The translations under genes were made by a program, and so were the position numbers. Of a stretch of DNA of 7,970 nt, positions 1 to 6,399 are shown one piece after another. Positions within the stretch are counted from its first letter, which is position 1; every line of letters starts with the position of its first letter. Source of the stretch: an uncultured bacterium (GTDB lineage Bacteria > Bdellovibrionota_C > UBA2361 > SZUA-149 > CALKYB01); NCBI GenBank assembly GCA_938003565.1, contig CALKYB010000192.1, forward strand, positions 1-7,970. Reading direction: 5' to 3'. A model generated the notes under the pieces. That model was not told the DNA's origin. It saw nothing but the letters and a program-made list of their open reading frames with translations, and made no database searches.

Positions 1-4
1 CAAC

Positions 5-982
5 ATGCAAACTACTGAGCAAAAGATGCCCCAATTTGAAGACGAAAAACCAGTCATAAAAGACTCTGTCAAAACAGAGACAGACGAGCAGTGCACCGCT
101 CATGCAAATGACCTCAAAGATGCCTACTTTAAGTATCGCCTGAGTCACAAACAAGATGACGTGCTTGAAGCACTAAAATACGAAATTGAGGGAGAAAATG
201 GTATCGCCGGATCCCTAGAAAAACTTAGAGATAAACATGACGAAGCCGTCATCTCTACGATCCACGAAGGGGCAGAAACCTATGAGTTGAAACAGCTAGC
301 TTTTCCAGACCTAGAAGAACTAATCGCAGATGTAGAAGATGCCTCCTTGGTGGAAGTAGCATGCAAAAATACCACTACTCTTTTCGGAGCAGATCCTGAC
401 ACTGGCGAGCTGATCTCTGAGAAATATCCATCAAACAGTATCGAAGTTGAAGAACTAGCCAAACCCGACGGCGACCTAATCCGAAATGCAAAGAAGGTGG
501 TTAACCAAAACGAAACTCAACCTTTAAAATTAGTAGAAGACCTCCTAAAGGAAAGGATGAATCAAAAAGCGTTCGATACAACAAATAGTTTAGATGGAAC
601 TCTTGGACCAAAAACTCTCCGAGCACTACAAGAAGCAACTTCCATGGGCATGAGCGAATCGTCAATCAGAGAGTTTCAGGAACGACTAAAATCAACTAGA
701 GGCACTCTGGGAGACTTCTTTGCAGGAACAAGAACCACCTGGGGAGAAGTTGACCAAGTATTACAAACTCAGATTTTAGACATTGAAAACCAAGAATCAG
801 TATCAGCGAAAAACACAATAACAGCAAGAAGAGCCATTCGAGGATTAGGCACATCTGATCTACACCAGCTAAGCAACCAACTATCCGGAATGATCCTGGA
901 CAACCAGAGTTCCAACAATCATCTAGTAGAGGATTTCCTCTCCGAAATTAAGCGATTTGTAGACGACCGACTTAATCCCTAA
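5..982 (+). CDS. Acidic hypothetical protein with a peptidoglycan-binding-like motif (5' end uncertain)
   Basis: I do not recognise this 325-residue protein. It is strongly acidic, with no signal peptide or membrane segment, and looks largely helical (many E/K/L heptad-like stretches at about 35-115 and 175-235). The one suggestive motif is DGTLGPKTLRAL at residues 197-208. It resembles the core DGxxGPxTxxAL of peptidoglycan-binding domain 1 repeats, but the flanking residues do not clearly make a whole domain, so a role at the cell wall is only a possibility. The start is unsafe: only four bases precede the ATG, no ribosome binding site can be seen, and the codon before it is not a stop, so the real gene may begin left of the window. 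The stop is TAA at 980-982. No convincing terminator follows. It could be a scaffold or a phage/secretion accessory protein. The coding call rests mainly on length and coherent protein composition. Confidence 0.75.
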   Translation: MQTTEQKMPQFEDEKPVIKDSVKTETDEQCTAHANDLKDAYFKYRLSHKQDDVLEALKYEIEGENGIAGSLEKLRDKHDEAVISTIHEGAETYELKQLAFPDLEELIADVEDASLVEVACKNTTTLFGADPDTGELISEKYPSNSIEVEELAKPDGDLIRNAKKVVNQNETQPLKLVEDLLKERMNQKAFDTTNSLDGTLGPKTLRALQEATSMGMSESSIREFQERLKSTRGTLGDFFAGTRTTWGEVDQVLQTQILDIENQESVSAKNTITARRAIRGLGTSDLHQLSNQLSGMILDNQSSNNHLVEDFLSEIKRFVDDRLNP

Positions 983-1139
983 GTTACTCACACAAATGCA
1001 AGAATTGAAAAACGAAAAGGAAGAGATACCTCGCTCACGCTCGGCTATACTGAAACCTGAGTCTGAGAGGTCAATATTTAACCGAAATTTATAGTGGTTT
1101 CAGTATAAATCCACTCAATGACCGCGTGTCCTGGGCGGC
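983..1139. other. Intergenic stretch after the first gene
   Basis: This stretch holds a perfect 12-bp inverted repeat (listed separately) and a 32-codon ORF at 996-1094 with no ribosome binding site, which I do not call as a gene. There is no clear terminator with a T run after the stop at 982. The last 30 bases before the ATG at 1140 are much more GC-rich (20 of 30) than the surroundings. Confidence 0.5.
1046..1107. repeat. Perfect 12-bp inverted repeat, 38-bp spacer, TA-bounded
   Basis: The arms are TATACTGAAACC (1046-1057) and GGTTTCAGTATA (1096-1107), exact reverse complements separated by 38 bases. The bases immediately outside and inside the arms do not pair. Both ends begin or end with TA, which is what a very small TA-targeted element or its remnant would look like. 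A regulatory inverted repeat 32 bp upstream of the ORF at 1140, or a long-loop hairpin, are alternatives. There is no T run after it, so an intrinsic terminator is unlikely. The loop also contains a short CTGAG/CTGAG direct repeat. Confidence 0.6.
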
Positions 1140-1496
1140 ATGAAGAAAATCTTAGCCCTACACCTAACCTCGACTACTAAGCAATATCCCAACAGCTGTG
1201 AGCAGGAGTTTTTCTTGGTGAGCGGCTTCCGCAGAACCGCATTGACCTACGCCCAAAGCTGGTCTATCCCACTAAAATCTATAATCTCAGCGGTTCGAGG
1301 ACTAGCGAAACAAGACAAACTCCTGCTCACAGCACAACTAAGCCCCCTATCCCCGATTCAAACCGCGCAAGTCCACACCAACGTCAGAAAAGTGCTCTCC
1401 AGAACTCTTATCACACCCTTCAATGCCATAATTAAGAGAAACTCCAACCACATCGCTCAAAACAGATTCAATGTCCCCTGTTTCATTATTGAGTAA
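1140..1496 (+). pseudogene. Possible eroded DUF6884/YaaA-like gene
   Basis: This ORF encodes 118 residues. Residues 3-65 read like the N-terminal half of the small DUF6884/YaaA-like proteins: a hydrophobic strand followed by a TSTTK stretch where the family has SCTK, then YPNSCEQEF, then SGFRRTALTYA where it has a LFxKALAYA-type helix, then IISAVRGLAKQDKLL where it has ILSAKxGLLxxDxxI. The usual first cysteine is replaced and the remaining conserved segments are missing. The likeness fades near residue 70, almost exactly where the convergent phospholipase gene ends (1347), and the tail runs antisense to that gene. There is no good Shine-Dalgarno sequence. An in-frame stop at 1119-1121 limits extension upstream. 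I read it as a truncated remnant, but it could be a divergent live gene or a chance ORF. The comparison is from memory of the family, not an alignment. Confidence 0.35.
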
Positions 1497-2408
1497 AACC
1501 TCAAACCGCTTGAATATATCTACTGTCAAAGCCAGTGCTTCATCATGAAGATCATTTACACTAGCAAGCTTCTTCTCTCCGGTAACAGGATTCTTAAACT
1601 CCAGTTCATTTCTCAGACAGAAGTTTGTTTTGCGCCTAGCGAAACAAAATAGAGCATCAATTTCTCCAATATTTCTCGGGAATAGAAGAGAAAATCCTCG
1701 AAACACAAAGCCCAGAATCGAGCTACGAAACGCCACCTGACAAATAGCTAGATACTTCAGAGATTCCCCCCAGGTCGGACGAGACTGCCAAGAGGCAGGA
1801 ACCTTTTCTGAGAGCTCCGGAAAGTTCTTCGGTAGAAGCTCAGAGTCTAGCATCTCAACTATATCTTTGAGAAAATTTCGCTCCTCACCTCTAAGACTCT
1901 TCTGCATTTTAAGCATATTTACCTTACCGAGGTTGGAAGAATTGTCTGCAAAACAAACCTCTAGGTAAGTTTCAAAAAGTCGATGTCGACGTCTTGCTTC
2001 AACCCTCTCCCTGGGATGGTAGTCATAATAGTCTCCAGTAAACCAGTAAATCATTGGATGAAAAGTCACATCTGTCGCAAAATGAGACACCATACCAAGC
2101 AGAAATGCCCAAAGGTTGGAGAGCTGGGCTTCGTCTAATTCCCCACTTCCCTTTTTAGCTACTATATATTTCGCCAACCGGAGCAAAGGTTGGAAAGTAT
2201 CATTTTTATAAGAACCATGAAGGCAAGCTGCTATCTCCTCTGTAGGCTTACCTCCAAGTTGAAAATAATAAGCTGCATCGTGAGCCATCGCTCCAAGACG
2301 CGCCGCATCCAAATTAGAACTAATTGTTGATGAAACCGCAGGGGCCTCCTTCAATAAAGTTTCTGCAGCTTTATCTAAAACACTCCAATGTACACTTTCT
2401 CTAGGCAA
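1347..2408 (-). CDS. Zinc-dependent phospholipase C family protein
   Basis: This 353-residue protein belongs to the zinc-dependent phospholipase C family, whose members cleave phospholipids to diacylglycerol and a phosphorylated head group. The ligand pattern is visible: His7-Trp8, His43-Asp44 (GAMAHDAAYY), His64 (CLHGS), HxxxD at His109/Asp113 followed by His117 (SHFATDVTFHP), and HxxxE at His142/Glu146. The last motifs match the spacing of the HxxxD and HxxxE ligands of Bacillus cereus phospholipase C. Residues 150-353 are a less conserved helical extension. The start is TTG: an in-frame TAG lies two codons upstream, a good AAGGGA site sits 9 bases before it, and the next ATG (residue 41) would remove the N-terminal ligands. 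No signal peptide precedes the domain, so the site of action is unclear. It follows the alpha/beta hydrolase gene by 38 bp on the same strand, probably as one transcript. Substrate preference cannot be read from the sequence. Confidence 0.88.
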   Translation of the reverse strand: MPRESVHWSVLDKAAETLLKEAPAVSSTISSNLDAARLGAMAHDAAYYFQLGGKPTEEIAACLHGSYKNDTFQPLLRLAKYIVAKKGSGELDEAQLSNLWAFLLGMVSHFATDVTFHPMIYWFTGDYYDYHPRERVEARRRHRLFETYLEVCFADNSSNLGKVNMLKMQKSLRGEERNFLKDIVEMLDSELLPKNFPELSEKVPASWQSRPTWGESLKYLAICQVAFRSSILGFVFRGFSLLFPRNIGEIDALFCFARRKTNFCLRNELEFKNPVTGEKKLASVNDLHDEALALTVDIFKRFEVLLNNETGDIESVLSDVVGVSLNYGIEGCDKSSGEHFSDVGVDLRGLNRG

Positions 2409-2417
2409 GAACTATTT

Positions 2418-2423
2418 TCCCTT
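2418..2423 (-). promoter_or_regulatory. Ribosome binding site supporting a TTG start
   Basis: On the minus strand AAGGGA lies 9 bases before the TTG at 2408-2406. It is the best Shine-Dalgarno match in the window. Together with the TAG two codons upstream of TTG it fixes the start of the phospholipase gene. Confidence 0.65.
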
Positions 2424-2446
2424 GATAAAATTAAATTTTAACCCTG

Positions 2447-3223
2447 CTAGACAAGATTAGATTTAAAAAAACTAACTATAGAATCTACAACTTCTTCATT
2501 CTTTGGTCCAAGAGTAAGTTCATGCTGACCTCCTGGAACAAGTTTGACTAGGAGATCATCTCCAGAATAAAAATCTTCAAACAAATCTATAGCCCCTGGA
2601 TCTAAGTGATGATCTCCTGGATCCTGTAGAGCCAGCATAGGACAGGAAATCTTTTCTAAGGCCAGAAAAGCTTCCTGCCTAACTTGAACTAGCCGAGCTG
2701 CAGCCGCAACAGAGTGACGCTTATAGGCATCTCTTGGTAATTTAAAACTACTTTTATCTCGCTGTTTTTTCTTAACAGTCCAAAGAAGGTTCAAAATAGA
2801 ATCTGGGAAAGAAGAAAGTATCGAGAGTAAAACCCTTCTATTCTTCGACGCTAACCTAAGCGGTGTTGACATTAATGCGATAGCTTCAGGTGTTCTGCTC
2901 GAGTTACCCGCAGCCACTATTGAAAGTAAAGCCCCAAAAGAGAGTCCGGCGACAAATACTGGGCGTTTAGTTTCATCAAATACTTGCTCCAAAGAGCTCC
3001 TAGCCTGATCTATCCAAACTCTCGAAGGTACTTTCTTTAAGTCATAGATAGTTTTGTCATGCCCAGCTAAACAAGGACAATGAGTTCTAAACCCATTCTC
3101 TCTTAAGCGGCTCGCTAAAAACTCCAACTCTGAGGGCTTTGCTGTGAGTCCGTGGAAAAGCAAAACATCAGCCAATGGATTGTCAACAGGTCTGGAAAAT
3201 GATTCTCTAGAGCTCTTAGTCAT
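2447..3223 (-). CDS. Alpha/beta hydrolase, Est30-type carboxylesterase/lipase
   Basis: This is a 258-residue alpha/beta-hydrolase of about the usual length for Est30-like carboxylesterases and monoacylglycerol lipases. Visible elements are the oxyanion-hole stretch LLFHGLTAKPSE (21-32), the nucleophile elbow GLSFG (93-97, Ser95), a cap region at about 120-185, the acid in QDPGDHHLDP (Asp204 by alignment with the family's GxxDxxV pattern) and the base in GGQHELTLG (His234). The triad is therefore intact. There is no signal peptide, so a cytoplasmic enzyme acting on short or medium acyl esters or monoacylglycerols is likely. It is the first gene of a two-gene unit with the phospholipase C. Hydrolysing acylglycerols derived from that enzyme's diacylglycerol is an attractive but unproven link. 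The ATG has no clear ribosome binding site and lies 17 bp from the divergent GTG at 3241. The esterase class is clear; the true substrate is not. Confidence 0.88.
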   Translation of the reverse strand: MTKSSRESFSRPVDNPLADVLLFHGLTAKPSELEFLASRLRENGFRTHCPCLAGHDKTIYDLKKVPSRVWIDQARSSLEQVFDETKRPVFVAGLSFGALLSIVAAGNSSRTPEAIALMSTPLRLASKNRRVLLSILSSFPDSILNLLWTVKKKQRDKSSFKLPRDAYKRHSVAAAARLVQVRQEAFLALEKISCPMLALQDPGDHHLDPGAIDLFEDFYSGDDLLVKLVPGGQHELTLGPKNEEVVDSIVSFFKSNLV

Positions 3224-3240
3224 TAATAAATTGAAAGATT

Positions 3241-3936
3241 GTGAAACTTAAAAGAAAGAAAAATCGGGTAAAGAAAGTTAAAAGCCTTTCTTTCATTTTG
3301 AGCATACCAGTTTCACTTGGGATTAGCATTCTTATTTTCCTAAACATTACTTTATTAGTAATGGGCAGTCACACTAACGAGACTTCCTGGGCTATTTTTG
3401 CTGCAGGAGTTCTCGCTTCAGGTACTATAGTTGGTGGGATGAAGCTTCATAAGTTTCGAACTTTTATTCATGAGCTTAAGCACGCAGTGGTAGTTGTCCT
3501 AACCGGAAATAGAATTTATGACTTTCGAGTAGACAAGCATACTGGGCATGTTAAGTACTCTCTAACGCATGACACTTTAAAGTTTGCGCCGATCATTGCT
3601 ATCGCTCCCTATTTTCTCCCGCTTTTCTCTGTTCCTGTCCTAGTAGTTTGTCTCGCCTTAGATCAAACCTTTTGCAACTGGCTCTGCTTCCTTTTAGGAT
3701 TTTCACTAACTGCAGATATAATTCTAGGATTCCAGGAAATACATCCTCATCAAACGGATATCAAAAACTCTTTTGGTGGAATAATACTCGTTGGTCTATT
3801 TATTGTAAGTATCCAAATTATGTGGACTAGCCTTTGTTTACTTTGGGTGACTGCTGGAAGGAGTGGATTTATATTCGCTGGCGAAACCAGTTACGAAATT
3901 ATCAAGAAAATTGCTGAGCTCAAATTTCCGAGTTAA
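3241..3936 (+). CDS. Multi-pass membrane protein with HExxH motif, probable M50-type metallopeptidase
   Basis: This 231-residue integral membrane protein has a very basic N-terminus (K/R-rich, 2-14) and about five hydrophobic segments (18-41, 48-66, 113-139, 144-163, 180-203). The motif FIHELKHA places HExxH at His77-Glu78-His81, in or next to a membrane segment and followed by a TGN turn as in M50-like site-2 proteases. A second conserved-looking stretch, HPHQTDI (168-174), sits where these families carry a third zinc ligand; Asp173 is the candidate. An intramembrane zinc protease is the best reading. The substrate is unknown, and no anti-sigma factor or other obvious target lies nearby. The start is GTG: an in-frame TGA lies two codons upstream, and later starts would cut off the basic N-terminus or the first membrane segment. 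The ribosome binding site is poor. Its gene is divergent from the hydrolase (17-bp gap) and converges on the next gene with a 30-bp gap. Confidence 0.75.
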   Translation: MKLKRKKNRVKKVKSLSFILSIPVSLGISILIFLNITLLVMGSHTNETSWAIFAAGVLASGTIVGGMKLHKFRTFIHELKHAVVVVLTGNRIYDFRVDKHTGHVKYSLTHDTLKFAPIIAIAPYFLPLFSVPVLVVCLALDQTFCNWLCFLLGFSLTADIILGFQEIHPHQTDIKNSFGGIILVGLFIVSIQIMWTSLCLLWVTAGRSGFIFAGETSYEIIKKIAELKFPS

Positions 3937-3966
3937 CACCTGTAAATTGAAGTTAATAGAGTGTTA

Positions 3967-4503
3967 CTACTGAGACTCGTCAGGCTTTTGTCCATCCTTA
4001 ATAAGTAAGCGCTGTATTGCTACTCCTAACCTGAAGCCACCTTGAGATCGTCTCTCCTCTTCCACGACAGCCTCCTCAACAACTTTTTCTTCCTCGGAAA
4101 TAATATCCGCTAACCGTGACTCCACACTAGAGAATGCCTCACTGTTTTGAACTCTTTTTCTCTCGTGCCTCACCATTGCGGCTTTTAACTTCCTGCGCTC
4201 TAAAATCTGCTCTTTAGTAAGTTTAGGCTTTTGCACAGGAGTAGCTTCAGAACTAAAAAAACCACTAATAACCGTATACACAGCCCAAAGAATTAGCAGG
4301 GTAAGAACCCAACCAGCTATATCTAAGATATTAATCTTGGCAAGTCTATAATCATCATTGCGGCTCAACTGGGCTGCACGACGAGCACCAGATGGGTTTG
4401 GCCGAGAGTCCTCAACTTGAGCCCCCTGATGAGACGACTCAAGATGCTCAGACTCTAAATTTTCAAGAAAACTCTCGTCTCTCTTTTTCACATTACGATC
4501 CAT
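3967..4503 (-). CDS. Single-pass membrane protein with charged coiled-coil tail, unknown function
   Basis: I do not recognise this 178-residue protein. Residues 1-55 are polar and charged with no signal peptide. Residues 57-83 form one clear membrane helix (INILDIAGWVLTLLILWAVY and onward). Residues 95-152 are rich in E, K and R with heptad-like spacing, suggesting a helical or coiled-coil extension, with an acidic run EEEKVVEEAVVEEE at 137-150. The C-terminus is short and polar. The layout fits a bitopic scaffold or division/envelope-type protein, but no family-specific motif is visible. A GGTGA-like ribosome binding site lies about 10 bases before the ATG. The gene is convergent with the HExxH membrane protein and divergent from the RDD gene, so it is probably transcribed alone from the 4504-4717 region. 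Confidence 0.7.
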   Translation of the reverse strand: MDRNVKKRDESFLENLESEHLESSHQGAQVEDSRPNPSGARRAAQLSRNDDYRLAKINILDIAGWVLTLLILWAVYTVISGFFSSEATPVQKPKLTKEQILERRKLKAAMVRHERKRVQNSEAFSSVESRLADIISEEEKVVEEAVVEEERRSQGGFRLGVAIQRLLIKDGQKPDESQ

Positions 4504-4717
4504 ATACTTGTTATCACCAAAAGAACAAATATGTAGCGTTTACTTAGTGCTTATAAGAGCCTAATTTAACTGGATTTTTAGCATTTTTTGCCCCAAGTTC
4601 AAAATCTTAGTTATAAATTTTAAGAAAATTGAGAGCTGCGCTAAAGTTCGACCACTATAGAAGTTAATTTGGAAGAGCCTATTTAGGGCTTCCCATCTCT
4701 TAATTTAGCAAAACCTT
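4504..4717. promoter_or_regulatory. Divergent intergenic region with promoters for both flanking genes
   Basis: This AT-rich 214-bp region separates two divergent genes and should carry both their promoters. The best rightward candidate is listed separately. An 8-bp palindrome CTTATAAG (4550-4557) could contribute a leftward -10 element, but no good -35 accompanies it. A second rightward pair, TTGAGA (4629-4634) and TATAGA (4656-4661), has a spacer of 21, which is too long to trust. Confidence 0.5.
4588..4617 (+). promoter_or_regulatory. Candidate sigma70-type promoter for the RDD-EI24-M28 cluster
   Basis: TTGCCC (4588-4593) and TATAAA (4612-4617) are separated by 18 bases, about 100 bp upstream of the ATG at 4718. 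This is a consensus match by eye in an AT-rich region, so false positives are likely. Confidence 0.35.
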
Positions 4718-5629
4718 ATGGCCATGATTTCTAATCTTCAAGCTTCACCGGCTCGCCTTTTAGCTGCCCTAATCGACCTATTCTTAATTAGAGTTCTCGC
4801 AGGAACTTTTCTACCAAGTAACAATTGGGGCCTAGGCACTTTCGCACTCGCCGCTCTCTATTTCTCTCTGGGCAATAGTGAATTTATGGGTGGTGGAACA
4901 CCTGGGAAAAAGCTCTTTGGTCTCAAAGTTTTAAGTATAAATACAGGCAATCATATTGGTTTAGGGAAAAGTTTTCTTAGGTACCTAGCCTACCCCGGTT
5001 TAATTATTTTACTTATTGAGCTACCGCAAATCTACTTTAGGGCTAATGGACTCATTGCAAGTCCCTACTTGCTTGAATCGAATATGCTCCTAGCCATGCT
5101 TGTATTTATTGGTTCGGTTTTTTTAATTTTGTTCAGCAAAGCACAAATGGGACTTCATGACTGGATAGCCTCTACCAGCATTGCACGACTCAACGAAGAA
5201 CATAAAGCAAAACAAGGTTGGTCTAAGCCTGAATCCCTATCGGTATCACTTGGAGCTTGCTTCGCACTTAGCCTTTGGTTGTTTGGAGTCAACCAACCTG
5301 AGCCGGTAAAACAACTAAGCTCTCATAGATACCACCTTGAAAGAGAAAATCCTTACAGAATCGCAGGTAGTCAGATTCACAACTCGGTATTGCAAATCGC
5401 CGTATTTTTTCTAAAAGACTTAACCGAAGAAGAATTGGTTGAGAAAATTGAAATACTCAGCAATTCTATTATTGATTCCAATATTCTATCCGCAGAAAGA
5501 AGTTTGTCCTTTTTTGTCAGAACTCCCGACGGTCGCGATTTGCAGTTCAATCGCGACTCAAATGAAAAGAAAATTGTAAAAGTCGAAACTTCAAGAATTT
5601 CAAATATCGGAAATGCTAAAGAACCATAG
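4718..5629 (+). CDS. RDD family membrane protein with extra C-terminal domain
   Basis: Residues 1-157 are a typical RDD domain. ASPARLLAALIDLF (9-22) carries the conserved Arg13 and Asp20, GGGTPGKKLFGLKVL (58-72) is the family signature, Arg88 lies in SFLRYL, and LHDWIASTSIAR (146-157) is the closing Asp/His stretch. Membrane segments are about 12-31, 38-51, 92-106 and 123-140. RDD proteins are polytopic membrane proteins, some linked to transport; the function here is unknown. Beyond the domain there is another hydrophobic segment (173-191) and a soluble tail to 303 with a predicted helix (235-252) and a strand-rich end (SFFVRTPDGRDLQF, 264-277), which ordinary RDD proteins of about 140-180 residues lack. 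The start is ATG 4718, or the in-frame ATG at 4724; neither has a good ribosome binding site. The stop lies inside the next gene (17-bp overlap), so the two are probably translationally coupled. Confidence 0.85.
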   Translation: MAMISNLQASPARLLAALIDLFLIRVLAGTFLPSNNWGLGTFALAALYFSLGNSEFMGGGTPGKKLFGLKVLSINTGNHIGLGKSFLRYLAYPGLIILLIELPQIYFRANGLIASPYLLESNMLLAMLVFIGSVFLILFSKAQMGLHDWIASTSIARLNEEHKAKQGWSKPESLSVSLGACFALSLWLFGVNQPEPVKQLSSHRYHLERENPYRIAGSQIHNSVLQIAVFFLKDLTEEELVEKIEILSNSIIDSNILSAERSLSFFVRTPDGRDLQFNRDSNEKKIVKVETSRISNIGNAKEP

Positions 5630-6344
5630 AAATGCCATTGTCGCACCCCTGGTTGGCATACTCCTCTGTTTCAAAAACAAAGATATAAGGCGGCTCGCCC
5701 TCTGGCCTTGGTTCGTTGGAACTTTGTCCTATATCACAACAGTAACTACAGCTTACTATTCTTTTCCTATTATTTACGAATACTTCGATATTGATCGCTC
5801 TGGCCACTTCATAAGCCTTGCCAATTGGGGAATATGGGCTTTGACGGCTTTCTCCCTTCTCCTAACAACCCTCGTTGTATCTTTAGTTTTAGTGTTAGTC
5901 CTATCCGGTTTTTTTCAAACCTCGATAGCTATTAAGGTTTTAGAGTTAAATGGGGTAGAAGTACCACCGGAGAGCGGCTTAGCCTCTGAAGCCACAAGAA
6001 CTGTCTTCAATGAACTCCTTAAACTACTTTGGATCCTTCCTTTAGGTCTTCTAATTTTCATATTCGGACTCATCCCAATACTAACTCCAGTAGCCCTCAC
6101 ACTTGGAGCTTGGATTCTCTCTTATCAGTTCGTCGATATCGTACTTGATTCACTAAAAATCAGCGCTAGAAAACGTTTGAGCTTTTCGATAAAACACTTC
6201 CTAAAGTTGACTATTTTTGGCTTCATACTGGCTATTTGCTGGGCAATTCCCTTTCTAGGCGTTATTCTGATGCCCTGTGCGACCGCGGCAGCGGCGTGGC
6301 TGCTTACAAAAAACGACCTGCTAAAGGATCTAACGGGTGTGTAA
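5613..6344 (+). CDS. EI24/CysZ-like integral membrane protein
   Basis: This 243-residue protein has hydrophobic segments at about 27-50, 71-100, 136-172 and 200-232 and the character of the EI24/CysZ family. LLKLLWILPLGLL followed by GLIPILTPVALTLGAWILSY (136-171) leads to an Asp (175) and a basic stretch (ARKRLSFSIKHFLKL, 185-199). The final membrane segment ends in IPFLGVILMPCATAAAAWLL, as in the family's closing P-x-A-T-x-L region. CysZ members move sulfate into the cytoplasm, but no cysteine biosynthesis gene is nearby and many family members have other or unknown roles, so I do not assign the symbol. The ATG overlaps the end of the RDD gene by 17 bp and has only a CGGAA placed too close to it, consistent with coupling to upstream translation. 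A different-frame ATG at 5632 is not a start for this protein. Confidence 0.78.
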   Translation: MLKNHRNAIVAPLVGILLCFKNKDIRRLALWPWFVGTLSYITTVTTAYYSFPIIYEYFDIDRSGHFISLANWGIWALTAFSLLLTTLVVSLVLVLVLSGFFQTSIAIKVLELNGVEVPPESGLASEATRTVFNELLKLLWILPLGLLIFIFGLIPILTPVALTLGAWILSYQFVDIVLDSLKISARKRLSFSIKHFLKLTIFGFILAICWAIPFLGVILMPCATAAAAWLLTKNDLLKDLTGV

Positions 6345-6351
6345 GCGCTTA
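6342..6351. repeat. 10-bp perfect palindrome over the EI24 stop codon
   Basis: TAAGCGCTTA is a perfect palindrome whose first three bases are the stop codon of the EI24-like gene. It lies in the 55-bp gap before the M28 peptidase gene, with a TATAAA 10 bases downstream (6362-6367) but no matching -35. It could be an operator for the peptidase gene. A palindrome this short can also occur by chance. Confidence 0.3.
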
Positions 6352-6399
6352 GGCTGATAAATATAAATTTTACTTACAAAAGCACGAACAACTAGGAAC

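Noticed and set aside
280..462. Minus-strand ORF inside the first gene
   Set aside because: It is a serine-rich antisense shadow of the plus-strand gene with no start signal.
996..1094. 32-codon ORF just after the first gene
   Set aside because: There is no ribosome binding site, it spans one arm and part of the loop of the inverted repeat, and its composition does not look like a protein.
1046..1107. The inverted repeat as an integron attC site
   Set aside because: There is no pair of RYYYAAC and GTTRRRY core sites at the ends. The single ATTTAAC lies in the loop, and no integrase or cassette array is visible.
3648..3830. Plus-strand ORF inside the HExxH membrane protein gene
   Set aside because: It is an out-of-frame shadow; the host frame carries the membrane segments and the HPHQTDI motif.
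3934..3966. TAACAC/GTGTTA inverted repeat between convergent genes, considered as a bidirectional terminator
   Set aside because: The stem is only 6 bp and AT-rich, the loop is 21 bases and there is no T run on either side.
5377..5807. Minus-strand ORFs at the RDD/EI24 junction
   Set aside because: They are antisense to two well-supported genes and have no family features.
5613..6344. Naming the EI24-like gene cysZ
   Set aside because: No sulfate or cysteine biosynthesis gene is nearby, and family membership alone does not establish sulfate transport.
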